Below are positions 1 through 10,963 of a DNA stretch of 64,000 nt, in pieces; position 1 is the stretch's first letter; each line of letters starts with the position of its first letter. Both the position numbers and the translations under genes were made by a program. This DNA comes from Pseudomonas sp. H9. GTDB lineage: Bacteria; Pseudomonadota; Gammaproteobacteria; Pseudomonadales; Pseudomonadaceae. The notes beneath the pieces were generated by a model. It made no database searches, was not told where the DNA came from, and saw only the letters and a list, made by a program, of their open reading frames with translations. The stretch is from NCBI RefSeq assembly GCF_004353925.1, contig NZ_SMOK01000025.1, positions 1-64,000 of the forward strand, written 5' to 3'.

Positions 1-242
1 CACGGGCTTTTTCCAGGTGGTTGGCGTTGTGAAGGGGTGTCGTCAAGAGGTGTCGTGAAAGGGTGTTGTGGCTGCAAGCCGCATGAATACTGGACTTCAG
101 CGTTTTCACGGGCTTTTTCCAGGTGGTTGGCGTTGTAAAGGGGTGTCGTCAAGAGGTGTCGTGAAGGGGTGTTGTGGCCGCAAGCCGCATGAATACTGGG
201 TTTTAGCGTTTTCACGAGACTTTCCAGGTAGTTGGCGTTGAA
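1..242. repeat. 106-bp tandem direct repeat, two full copies and a partial third
   Basis: Copy 1 is 1-106, copy 2 is 107-212, and a diverging third copy starts at 213 and fades out near 242. Copies 1 and 2 differ at only about five or six positions. The array may continue left of the window. It contains short G-rich motifs (GGGGTGTCGTC, GGTGTCGTG). No convincing gene lies in it; the minus-strand open frame across it is simply the repeat read through. Confidence 0.9.
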
Positions 243-412
243 GCGCACTCTGATGCGGCTCAGGCGCTGAGGCTGGCAAACATGAAGCCAGCAATTGACT
301 TAACCTTGCGGGAGCGGCATTGAGCTCTATGGTAGGTATGATTCGTGGAGGCCGCACGGGCCACATAGGACCGGTAGCGGACGGGGAAAATACTTTGAGT
401 GCCGAATCGCTG

Positions 413-785
413 ATGATCGGCTGGGATGTTGGTGGCTGGAACTGCGACCGGAATCGCCTCAGCCGAGATGCTCCAGTGGTGGTTGACCAGGACCTGCGGA
501 TGCGAGGTAAGCCGTGGCGAGGAAATCTGCGCGAACAGATCAACCAGGCGAAGACTACTGACGATTTTGTGCGATCACTTCTATTCGCCTGTAATGTCGA
601 GGGTGTCCGTCGCGACGCGACCGAGATGTGCTCACTGCTGCGCTGATTGCTTGGCTCTTCAGATTCGAGCTCGATCACTTGGTCTGGCCTCCGTCAAATG
701 TGCCGGAACAGGAGGGATGGATTTTCGTACCTCAAGACTCACTGACAACGGCTCCAATCCTTTAGGGCTATATGCTGCCCGATAG
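413..785 (+). pseudogene. possible decayed gene with an N-terminal GWDVGGW motif
   Basis: An ATG at 413 opens a frame starting MIGWDVGGWNCDRN and continuing with protein-like sequence (VVVDQDLRMRGKPWRGNLRE) until a stop at 646. The DxGGW start resembles the first strand of an RNase H/actin-like fold. A second frame, running to 785, carries a plausible continuation (FRTSRLTDNGSNPLGLY), which suggests a frameshift or internal decay. There is no clear ribosome binding site. I do not recognise a named family. It could equally be a chance open frame. The rest of 243-886 holds nothing else I can support. Confidence 0.3.
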
Positions 786-886
786 TCGGATGAAGTACCC
801 AATGCTTCACCATTGCCGTTGCGCTACGAGTCTCGTCGACTATGTTGGAGAGATATTCATCTAATACTACAGTCGCAGGGGGGCAC

Positions 887-1180
887 ATGCGTATACGGGG
901 TGATGCTTTCTGGAATTGGGCAGATCCGACCCTTCACCACCGTACTCATGACGAGACTCTAGACGACGGCACGACCATCGATGTCCAAGTGCGCTTGTCG
1001 CGTACAGGCGTTACACAGTTGTTCATTGGTGTGTATGCGCGCTCCGGAATGATGTTTCACGAAGAAGCCTTGGACTCGCGACCTGGTGAATCCATGACTC
1101 GTATTTTGGCGTGGGGAGTGGGCCGCGCTAGACGGTTCGCTACCGATCCACATTTGACCCAAATACATGTGGCTTCATAA
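887..1180 (+). CDS. hypothetical protein, 97 aa
   Basis: I chose the ATG at 887 because a strong AGGGGGG purine run ends 3 bases before it; an in-frame ATG at 842 lacks this. The product is small and soluble, with no signal peptide or membrane segment. It has a charged N-terminus (MRIRGDAFWNWADP), a central segment DVQVRLSRTGVTQLFIGVY and a C-terminal SRPGESMTRILAWGVGRARR. The composition looks like a real protein, and I recall similar uncharacterised proteins in Proteobacterial islands, but I can assign no function. It points toward the convergent end of the restriction gene hsdR. The segment 1181-1386 between the two genes shows nothing I can support. Confidence 0.55.
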   Translation: MRIRGDAFWNWADPTLHHRTHDETLDDGTTIDVQVRLSRTGVTQLFIGVYARSGMMFHEEALDSRPGESMTRILAWGVGRARRFATDPHLTQIHVAS

Positions 1181-1386
1181 ATACGCAGGGGGATCGGCGC
1201 ATGGCCATGTCAATGAGAGTTGGACTACCCCCGGTACGATAGACGAAGACGCTCGCGAGATGGTTTTTGCTAATGGCCTATCGAAGCTGCCAATGCAGAC
1301 AGGTAGATATCCTGATGGCCATGCCCGCGGCTATGCATCCCTGACAGATAGCTATGCAAGCCGCTAGTTGTCCATCCGAGCCAGCA

Positions 1387-4557
<3,171 letters not shown>

Positions 4558-4558
4558 C

Positions 4559-5797
4559 TTAGGCGGCCTCCAATTCCCGCTCAGCCTGGGTGACTGAAAG
4601 CTGGCCGGAAATTAGGCGAGGGAGAAGCAGATTGCGTGCGGCAGCGAGCCGTTCGCTCGATAGTCCAATCTGGCCAACTAACTCCAACATTGGCCATGCT
4701 GCCTTCTCGAACCGCTCGAACAGGTTATTCGCTGCTGGAACAGCAATGGGAAAATCCGCCACGCTATCTGTTCGGGCGCGCTGCCTGCCGGATGCCCCGG
4801 ACATGGACATGCGCGCATGTTCCCTGAAGGCAGGTAGCCGCGAAAGGCAATAGCAGAAGGCCGGCCCAACTCTCTCTCCTCGCATGACGATAAATTCGGT
4901 CGAGCCAAACCCAACGCCATCCGGGCCGGGCAGATTCCGCACCAGACCGGTTTTGCCATTTTCAAGACAGGGAGTGATCCGCGCGAACAGCGTATCGCCG
5001 TTCTGGAACTTTGCGCCAGCATTACCCGTGCGCGCCTCAGGCTCTGCGATCAGCGAAGTTGCAGTGTCGAGATGCCCCATCGGGATGAACGGCTTTTCGC
5101 CCTCGCGCGGAACTCGGGTTCGGGGGTCGAACTGTAACAAATCACCAGCGACTCCCCAGCTCCACCCTGCCGGCAGAGGTCCATTGGGGGTATCTTCGAT
5201 GGCCGCGTTCTCATAGCCGGGAAAACGCAGGCGGGTGAACCATTCGCTGAACAACCCGCGAGCCATCTCCTCCAGCGCCGTAATTCGCCGCCGGTTGACC
5301 TCGATCAAATCGTCATAAGCCCCTAAAAGCCCCGCAATGCGGTGTTGAGTTTCGAGGGGGGGAGCGGTGATAGTAACGTCCGAAAATGCCGACTTATTGA
5401 GGATCGGAGTTGCGGCCCCGGCTGCCCGCGCCTTCAATTCTGCGGCCAATGTCCGAAGTGTGTAATAGACGAACCCTGAGTCAAAACGTGCCGGATCAAC
5501 GATCACGCTGTTTACCTGCTGGTTCGTTTGGGACGATCTACTGGTCATGCAGATTTTGCCGATTGTCCCTCCAATGCAAACGACGCAGATTGCACCTTCC
5601 GGCAGCAATGTCCGCTGCTTGCCCCAAGCTGCCGAGACAAAGCGCTCGGTGCTAATGTGTCGTTGATCGTCAAACATATCACTCGGCGTGATAAACGGAA
5701 TTTCCCCCTCGAACATTTCAGGCTGCGAAGAAGGAGGTGTCTTTCCGGTAACGACTCTCCCGAGGTCGCCTATTCGCAAAGTCTGCCATTCACTCAT
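4559..5797 (-). CDS. hsdS: type I R-M specificity subunit HsdS, 412 aa
   Basis: HsdS sets the bipartite DNA target for both methylation and cleavage. The protein has the expected two-fold layout. Target recognition domain 1 covers roughly residues 1-150 (starting WQTLRIGDLGRVVTGKTP). A conserved helical spacer lies at about 155-195 (LLGAYDDLIEVNRRRITALEEMARGLFSEWF). Target recognition domain 2 spans about 205-350 and a second helix ends in LLLPRLISGQLS. Both domains look intact. The target sequence cannot be read from the protein. Its ATG overlaps the hsdM stop by 4 bases (ATGA, 5794-5797), which suggests coupled translation. Confidence 0.95.
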   Translation of the reverse strand: MSEWQTLRIGDLGRVVTGKTPPSSQPEMFEGEIPFITPSDMFDDQRHISTERFVSAAWGKQRTLLPEGAICVVCIGGTIGKICMTSRSSQTNQQVNSVIVDPARFDSGFVYYTLRTLAAELKARAAGAATPILNKSAFSDVTITAPPLETQHRIAGLLGAYDDLIEVNRRRITALEEMARGLFSEWFTRLRFPGYENAAIEDTPNGPLPAGWSWGVAGDLLQFDPRTRVPREGEKPFIPMGHLDTATSLIAEPEARTGNAGAKFQNGDTLFARITPCLENGKTGLVRNLPGPDGVGFGSTEFIVMRGERVGPAFCYCLSRLPAFREHARMSMSGASGRQRARTDSVADFPIAVPAANNLFERFEKAAWPMLELVGQIGLSSERLAAARNLLLPRLISGQLSVTQAERELEAA

Positions 5798-7350
5798 ACT
5801 GTCAGCACCTCAGCGACATTCGCCGCGATCACCGCCTGCAATCGCTTAGCCTCGTCGTTCAGCCCTTCCAACTCCTCCTGCAAAGCCTCCAGCCGCTCGC
5901 GGAAGTCTTCGTCGTTGGGCTGCTCGCCCGGAGCAACGCCCACATAGCACCCAGGGTTCAAACTCCAGTCCTGCGCGGCGATCTCTGCGCGGGTGGCGAT
6001 ACGACACAAGCCGGGAATATCCTTATAACCTTCACCCCCAAAATACGCAGTCATGGACGGGTCGCTGCCCGCCGCCAGCTCCACTTCCTCGCCGCGCCAA
6101 AGGCGGACGATGTTACCCAAGAACTCGATCTGGTCGGGCGTAAAATCGCGATAGGCGCGCGTTACCTGGCGGAAGATATGGCGCGCATTGATGAACAGCA
6201 CATGACCTTCACGTGAGCTACCCTTCTTCCCCTTGTCGAGGAACCACAGCGTCACCGGCAGAGTGACGGTGAAGAACATATTGGGCGAGGTGGAGATGAT
6301 CACATCGACCACCCCGCTCTCAATTAGCTTGCGCCGCATCTCCCTCTCGGAACCGCCCGCGTCCGACGCGGAGTTGGCCATCACGAAGCCGGCACGGCCT
6401 TGATCGTTGAGAGCGGCATTGAACAGACCGATCCACAGGTAGTTAGCGTTGTTGACGCTGGGCACACCTAACGAAAAGCGCGCGTCCACATGCCCCGCCT
6501 CGTTCACCAGGCGGGCTGTATCCACCTCTTTTTGATTGAAGGGCGGATTGGCCATCACGAAATCGAACTTGGCCACCATCTGATGCGGATCTTCGTAATA
6601 GCTACTGGCGACGCGAATGTCGCCGGACAGGCCGTGGACCGCGAGATTGAGCCGGCACAGCTTCTGCGTATCTGCCATCTTCTCTACGCCATAGATGCTG
6701 ATGGCACGCGCGGGGTTTTCATTGTGCCGCTTCACGAATTCCGCGGAATGGACGAACATGCCGCCAGAGCCGCAGGCGGGATCGAGAATGCGGCCATGAA
6801 AAGGCTCGATCACCTCGACGATCAGCTTCACTATGCTCGAGGGCGTGAAATACTCGCCGCCCTTCTGCATGAAGGCGGAGGCAAACTCGCCCATGAAATA
6901 TTCGAAGATCAGACCGTAGGCGTCGCCTGTAATGGCAAGCGGTTGCAGCAGCCGCAGCAGCTCGCGCAGCACCGAATTGGGCAGTGAGCCGTAGCCCTGC
7001 GGCAGCACGCCGGTGAGATCGGGGTTGTACTCGGCGATGGCCTCCATCGCTCCGTTCAGCGCCTCGGCCAAATTCTCTGTTTCCGGCAGGCCAAGAAGAT
7101 AAGAAAAGCGTGCATGCGGCGGCAGGAAGATTGCGCCCTTCGCATGGTAATCCGGCGGAGTGGGATTGCCGAGTCGCCCGCCGCGGGGAAGCTCGGCATC
7201 GACGACGTCGAAGCGTGCTTCCATCTGTCGTAGAGCAATCAGCGCCAACACGGGCTGCGCATACTGATCCGGCCTCAGCTCGGTATTGGTCCAGAGCTGG
7301 TTTGCCGTGGCGAACAGGCGCCGAGAAAGATCTTGAAGATCGACTGCCAA
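5794..7350 (-). CDS. hsdM: type I R-M adenine methyltransferase subunit HsdM, 518 aa
   Basis: HsdM transfers a methyl group from S-adenosylmethionine to N6 of adenine in the HsdS-defined site. Visible features are the N-terminal HsdM helical domain (about 1-140), the SAM-binding motif DPACGSGG (190-197) and the N6-adenine catalytic motif NPPF (268-271). The start is TTG at 7350, with a GGAG ribosome binding site about 7 bases upstream on the minus strand. It is first in the hsdMSR operon. The upstream stretch 7351-7694 should contain the operon promoter, but I could not identify a convincing -35/-10 pair and found no gene there. Confidence 0.95.
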   Translation of the reverse strand: MAVDLQDLSRRLFATANQLWTNTELRPDQYAQPVLALIALRQMEARFDVVDAELPRGGRLGNPTPPDYHAKGAIFLPPHARFSYLLGLPETENLAEALNGAMEAIAEYNPDLTGVLPQGYGSLPNSVLRELLRLLQPLAITGDAYGLIFEYFMGEFASAFMQKGGEYFTPSSIVKLIVEVIEPFHGRILDPACGSGGMFVHSAEFVKRHNENPARAISIYGVEKMADTQKLCRLNLAVHGLSGDIRVASSYYEDPHQMVAKFDFVMANPPFNQKEVDTARLVNEAGHVDARFSLGVPSVNNANYLWIGLFNAALNDQGRAGFVMANSASDAGGSEREMRRKLIESGVVDVIISTSPNMFFTVTLPVTLWFLDKGKKGSSREGHVLFINARHIFRQVTRAYRDFTPDQIEFLGNIVRLWRGEEVELAAGSDPSMTAYFGGEGYKDIPGLCRIATRAEIAAQDWSLNPGCYVGVAPGEQPNDEDFRERLEALQEELEGLNDEAKRLQAVIAANVAEVLTV

Positions 7351-7694
7351 TTTTTACTCCAGGGGGGGTGGTCATACGCCACCTGATAAGCCAATTTCGA
7401 TTAACGCACTCAGCGATTATATCAATGCTACGCACATACTACTCGGTAGCTCCATTGCATTGCGCGAAAGGGCTTGGCTCTATGATTGATCCCCCTGCAT
7501 CCGAAAACGTCTGCTGAGAGATCGGACTCTGCGGAGAAATATGCGGATCAGTTGAGTCGATATGTACCTGATCTCTCTCAATGTGAGCCACCGACTCGAA
7601 TCAGACCTCCCGCCAATCGCGGATCTTGGACCGAGACTTCACGGCTTGAGCTGCCGACAATGACCGGTCTCAAGGAAGTCCGGCGACCGCTTTG

Positions 7695-7879
7695 GGTCGA
7701 TTGTGTTGAAAAAGTCGACCCGGCCTGGCGACTCATGCGTGGGACGGTGAAAACGCCTTTTTACACATCACTACGTGAAATCTGTGCCCGGAATCCTCTA
7801 CTCAAAGTAAAGATTTCAATCTCCAGCGCGCACTTTTCCGTCGTGGAAACCATGGCCGACTTTTTCAACAGAATCGGCC
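7695..7879. mobile_element. 185-bp MITE-like element with 26-bp terminal inverted repeats
   Basis: The left end 7695-7720 and right end 7854-7879 are inverted copies matching at 23 of 26 positions. They share a perfect 13-bp core, GTTGAAAAAGTCG (7705-7717) against its reverse complement (7857-7869). The interior of about 133 bp is too short for a transposase. An open frame (7486-7884) runs through the element and reads IR ends as protein, so I do not call it a gene. No obvious target-site duplication flanks it. The TGTTGAAAAAGTC ends resemble those of some IS families, so this may be a non-autonomous derivative or a deletion remnant. Confidence 0.7.
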
Positions 7880-7976
7880 GTTAGCTGTCGCTGGCAAATT
7901 TATTTTTTGCCTGCTGCACTGGTGTAGATGTGCCTCTATACGAGCGCAGGTTATTCCTCCCAACCAAGGAGGGGCT

Positions 7977-8019
7977 ACCTACGAAACCTACAGAACCAGG
8001 TTTCGTAGGTTTTGTAGGT
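7977..8019. repeat. hairpin and repeat cluster downstream of the DUF3987 gene
   Basis: ACCTACGAAACCT (7977-7989) and AGGTTTCGTAGGT (7998-8010) form a perfect 13-bp stem around an 8-base loop. A further copy of the half-motif, TTTGTAGGT, follows at 8011-8019, giving three or four iterations of a TTTcGTAGGT unit. It lies 40 bp past the stop of the DUF3987 gene. It could act as a terminator-like structure, but the iterated motif also suggests an iteron or protein-binding cluster belonging to the mobile element. Confidence 0.65.
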
Positions 8020-8057
8020 CGCTCTGCCGGCCTTTTGAGTAAACAGGTGGGTAGGGG

Positions 8058-9563
8058 CTACGATTTTCGCCAGACATAGCGTGTCGATGGGCGGCCACCT
8101 TTCTCACTCGCAACCTCGTAGCCAACGATGAAGTGGTGTTCAGCCAGAACTGCGAGCGCATTATTTACGGCATCCTGCGAGCCCAATCCCGTCCAGTCTT
8201 TTTGGCGCACTTCTCTTGAGGTAAACGGTTCGGGTAACTTCTGCTGGCGCTCGAGGATCAGCCGTGCCCCGAGTAGTGGTGCGTTGATTGCCGCGCCGTA
8301 CAGCCGCTGGGCATGGCTCATCAGGTAGTTCGCCCAGTCAATAGCCCGGGTAGTAGACTCTGCGCCCACAGTCTCCCGCCTACCTTCAATTAGCTCAAAT
8401 AGTAGGGCCAAGCCTGCAATGGTTTTCGGCATTTTCAGATAATGAGATTGCAATGCTGGGTGAAGTTCTTCGCTCCGGATTTTCCGCATATGACGTGTAT
8501 ACCATACGTTAAATATTTCCTGTGCTTCTGGGTTGAACCTGATTGCAGTGCGATTTTCGGAGGGCAGCTGGTCGAGATGGTCAATAATCTGTTCCACGCG
8601 CTCAGCGGCAGTTTTGTTCGGCCAGCGATCGACCAGACGCCATTCACGGACATCGTCGGGATAAACGGCGAGTTGTAGGCGCTGAATCAGGCCGTCATCC
8701 AGTTCACCGCTGATCGCGGCGTTCACCAGGGATGCGATGCGTGAGGGTTGAATGCCACCGATCAGCGATAAACAACATGACTCGATGAACATGGTGCCTC
8801 GGCCAATACGGTCGTAGGTAAATGAGCCGTTGCCATCGAAGCATTCCAGGTAGAAGGCGCGCGCAACTGAGCCGTCCTCGCTCTGTATTGTTGCGAGCCA
8901 GCCCCCCAGTTCGTCACGCACTAGCAGCAGGCCGTTCGGGTTTTCGTTGAGTAGCTCCCCGAGCTTCTCGACCGTTGAATCGTTGACGGTGTAGCGATGC
9001 TGGACCGGAGTTTTTACGTCACTGGAAACTTTCGTGAGCTCCTCCCGCGCTCCAATTCTGTCGCCGCGGCCAATAAGTTTTGTGGCCTTACTCTTCGCGG
9101 ACTTGCGCTCAATATCGAGCAACTCACTGTTGGTTCTGTACTCCTCCACCGCCATGTCGTGCTGTTTTCGCTCTCTTGCCTCCAAAGCATCCAAGGGACG
9201 CAGTGCTTGTTTGAGCGCCGGTGTTTTCATCGCCGACGGCCGCCCGATGATGACACCCCACTGGTTGGGAACGACTGTCCAATCATCGTGCTGTTTCGGG
9301 TGGATGGAGAATTTGCGCCCCACCACGGCACTGATAGCAACCACAAGCGCGACTCCAACAAAATCCGGCGGACACTGAGTCCGCTCAGCGACATCCCGCA
9401 CGTACTCCTGAAGAGCAGTAGGTAGTAGGTCGTCATGCCATGGCATCACCCTGGCCAACCCGCTCGGGAGCGACTTTGGCACAATGCTTGGATTCAGGTA
9501 TGAGTCCAGTGCCGGCTCGGGCATTTCTGCCAAGAACGACGGTATCTGTTCGTGTGTGGTCAT
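8058..9563 (-). CDS. DUF3987 (YfjI-type) mobile-element protein, 501 aa
   Basis: This is a DUF3987/YfjI-family protein, common in P4-like integrated elements directly after an AlpA-type regulator; a primase/helicase-like replication role is often proposed but unproven. A Walker-A-like segment GRPSAMKTP lies at 107-115. An acidic motif DELGGW at 217-222 is typical of the family. A charged helical stretch (about 125-185) lies between them, and the C-terminus looks like a winged-helix domain (TSREVRQKDWTGLGSQDAVNNALAVLAEHHF). Its ATG overlaps the alpA stop by 4 bases, so the two are probably one operon. No truncation is seen. Confidence 0.85.
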   Translation of the reverse strand: MTTHEQIPSFLAEMPEPALDSYLNPSIVPKSLPSGLARVMPWHDDLLPTALQEYVRDVAERTQCPPDFVGVALVVAISAVVGRKFSIHPKQHDDWTVVPNQWGVIIGRPSAMKTPALKQALRPLDALEARERKQHDMAVEEYRTNSELLDIERKSAKSKATKLIGRGDRIGAREELTKVSSDVKTPVQHRYTVNDSTVEKLGELLNENPNGLLLVRDELGGWLATIQSEDGSVARAFYLECFDGNGSFTYDRIGRGTMFIESCCLSLIGGIQPSRIASLVNAAISGELDDGLIQRLQLAVYPDDVREWRLVDRWPNKTAAERVEQIIDHLDQLPSENRTAIRFNPEAQEIFNVWYTRHMRKIRSEELHPALQSHYLKMPKTIAGLALLFELIEGRRETVGAESTTRAIDWANYLMSHAQRLYGAAINAPLLGARLILERQQKLPEPFTSREVRQKDWTGLGSQDAVNNALAVLAEHHFIVGYEVASEKGGRPSTRYVWRKS

Positions 9564-9808
9564 TGGTCTTCACGCCCGGTGAGATCCAGAGTGACTCCAT
9601 CACGCTCGCGGATCTTGCTCTCCAACCAGGCCTCGATGTCCGCGACGACGAAGTAAACGCCAGCCTGTTTGTTCGGGCCAAATTTTATGGGGCGTGGGAA
9701 ATTGGGGTCCGCTTCGCGCAGCTTTTCGAGGCCGGAGCGGCTCTTGTCAAAGCACTGCTGCAGAGAGGTGTTGCTGATCAGGTATTTCTTGAGGGCATGT
9801 GTCGGCAT
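9560..9808 (-). CDS. AlpA-like DNA-binding regulator/excisionase, 82 aa
   Basis: This small basic protein has the AlpA/MerR-like winged-helix pattern: a helix-turn-helix segment near the N-terminus (LISNTSLQQCFDKSRSGLEKL), then FPRPIKFGPNKQAGVYFVVADIEAWLESKI. The PRPIKFG...YFxxxDIEAWL part is the family signature. AlpA proteins regulate excision or integrase expression in P4-like islands. It heads a two-gene minus-strand unit with the DUF3987 gene. No integrase gene follows between it and ssrA. A TCTGTGT...ACACAGA inverted repeat lies just before the start codon and may be an operator or mRNA hairpin. Confidence 0.85.
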   Translation of the reverse strand: MPTHALKKYLISNTSLQQCFDKSRSGLEKLREADPNFPRPIKFGPNKQAGVYFVVADIEAWLESKIRERDGVTLDLTGREDQ

Positions 9809-9817
9809 GTTTGGGTC

Positions 9818-9840
9818 TCTGTGTGTAAGCCGGACACAGA
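9818..9840. promoter_or_regulatory. inverted repeat in the alpA leader
   Basis: TCTGTGT (9818-9824) and ACACAGA (9834-9840) form a perfect 7-bp inverted repeat with a 9-base centre, ending 9 bases before the alpA ATG. Its place fits an operator bound by AlpA itself or a hairpin masking the ribosome binding site. This is inferred from position only. The remaining segment 9841-9996 up to the ssrA terminator has no gene. Confidence 0.4.
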
Positions 9841-9996
9841 TTTAATAACCCTTTCAGACTCCTGGGGCGCGATTTCAAACCGGAAAAACGTCGGAAAACG
9901 CTTTGCCGGATGTTGAGGCAGCCGAGGATAGGTTTCGCGGGCAGGGAGGCTGTCATAAAGCTGGCATTCCCCAGCCAAAACAGCCCATTTGGACAC

Positions 9997-10029
9997 AAAA
10001 AAGGCACTTGCGAGATTCGCTAAGTGCCT
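9997..10029 (-). terminator. Rho-independent terminator of ssrA
   Basis: On the minus strand AGGCACTT (from 10029) pairs with AAGTGCCT (ending 10002) around a 12-base loop, followed by six T residues. It starts 17 bases after the tmRNA 3' end. Confidence 0.9.
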
Positions 10030-10046
10030 GATTTGTTTAACGTGTT

Positions 10047-10438
10047 TGGTGGAACCGGGGGGATTTGAACCCCCGTCCGCCAGTGTTCCGCTGTCGGTAC
10101 TACATGCTTAGCCGTGTCTATTGAGTTAATCCGCAGCCGCCCGACGGGCAGGGTGCTTTGGACGAGTTGTGTAAGTTTTAGCCGATTCGTCCACAACGTA
10201 CTGCACGGCGATCCTGTTCTGTATGACAATCATTTTGGGTTTACAGGCATCCCCTGATGATTGCTGGAGCCGAAGCTACCAGAAGAGCGGGCTCAGCTGC
10301 TTACGCAGCGAGAGCGTAGCCCTCGTAGTTTTCGTCATTGGCAACTATAGAAAGTTGCAACAGTGGATTTACGAGTTCTGTTACCAACTCGGCATGCACC
10401 TAGAGTTTCACTACCGGCGTCGAATCCTAATCGGCCCC
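10047..10438 (-). ncRNA. ssrA: transfer-messenger RNA (tmRNA), about 392 nt
   Basis: tmRNA with SmpB rescues stalled ribosomes and tags the unfinished protein for degradation. The 5' end begins GGGGCCGATTAGGATTCGAC. The 3' end carries a tRNA-like T-arm (GGTTCAAATCC) and an encoded CCA (10049-10047). The tag frame starts at the GCC resume codon (10342-10340) and reads ANDENYEGYALAA, ending at TAA (10303-10301). Its partner smpB lies at 17,834-18,316. The 3' end is a common integration site, and accessory DNA lies immediately on that side; the gene itself is intact. Confidence 0.97.
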
Positions 10439-10539
10439 ATTTGTTTCGCTCTAGCTGAAGCATTTTTCAATGCTTGCGACGGAGTATACGCCATCGCTCG
10501 GGCGACGTCGACTGCGGTTCCAGTCGCCCTGGCAATTGA

Positions 10540-10812
10540 CTACTGGCCGCCTTTTTCAACCTTCTCCAAACGTTCAAGCACTTTGCTGGTGATGGCGATG
10601 CAGTCTTTGTCGTTGCCTGCAGCCTGGGCCTTCTTGGCATCGTCGACATGGGTCTTGATGCTGTCGCCCAAGGCTTCCGAGGTGGCACCAGCGGTGGCCA
10701 TCATGTCATCGATCTTCTGCAGGTTGGCTGCACACAGGTCGTCGGCGGCAAACACCGGTGAAGTAAGCAGTGCGGCACTCAAGAACAGTCCGGAAATCGC
10801 AATACGCTTCAT
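10540..10812 (-). CDS. small secreted protein of unknown function, 90 aa
   Basis: A clear signal peptide (MKRIAISGLFLSAALLTSPVFA, likely cleaved before ADD) leads a mature part of about 68 residues. That part has two cysteines (DLCAANL, DKDCIAI), likely disulfide-bonded in the periplasm, and amphipathic helices (KIDDMMATAGATSEALGDSIKTHVDDAKKA). An AAGGAGATT ribosome binding site precedes the ATG. I recall similar unnamed proteins beside ssrA in Pseudomonas. No function can be given. Confidence 0.85.
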   Translation of the reverse strand: MKRIAISGLFLSAALLTSPVFAADDLCAANLQKIDDMMATAGATSEALGDSIKTHVDDAKKAQAAGNDKDCIAITSKVLERLEKVEKGGQ

Positions 10813-10899
10813 GTGAATCTCCTTGGCGGGATGGCCTTGGGAGGAAGGCCTTACTGGGTGGACTGCGGTACTTTTCGGGGGTTCAGATTAATTTGATTT

Positions 10900-10957
10900 C
10901 GCGGGGCAAGCCCGCTCCCACAGGTGGTGATTGTGGTGGGAGCGGGCTTGCCCCGCG
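10900..10957. repeat. REP pair (inverted)
   Basis: Two head-to-head REP units (10900-10923 and 10936-10957) share CGCGGGGCAAGCCCGCTCC in opposite orientation, so the pair can fold into a long hairpin. It lies just past the dld stop, where it may stabilise or end the mRNA. Confidence 0.95.
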
Positions 10958-10963
10958 ATGCAT

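Noticed and set aside
1..242. CRISPR array
   Set aside because: The units are 106 bp and directly adjoining with no unique spacers; no cas genes are near.
106..678. A 190-aa minus-strand frame over the 106-bp repeats
   Set aside because: The repeated LQRQLPGKS-type segments only reflect the tandem DNA repeat; no start signal or family match.
1167..1367. A 66-aa frame after the hypothetical gene
   Set aside because: It overlaps the previous gene, has no ribosome binding site and no recognisable composition.
7486..7884. A 132-aa plus-strand frame between hsdM and the DUF3987 gene
   Set aside because: Its second half is the 185-bp inverted-repeat element read as protein, including both inverted ends.
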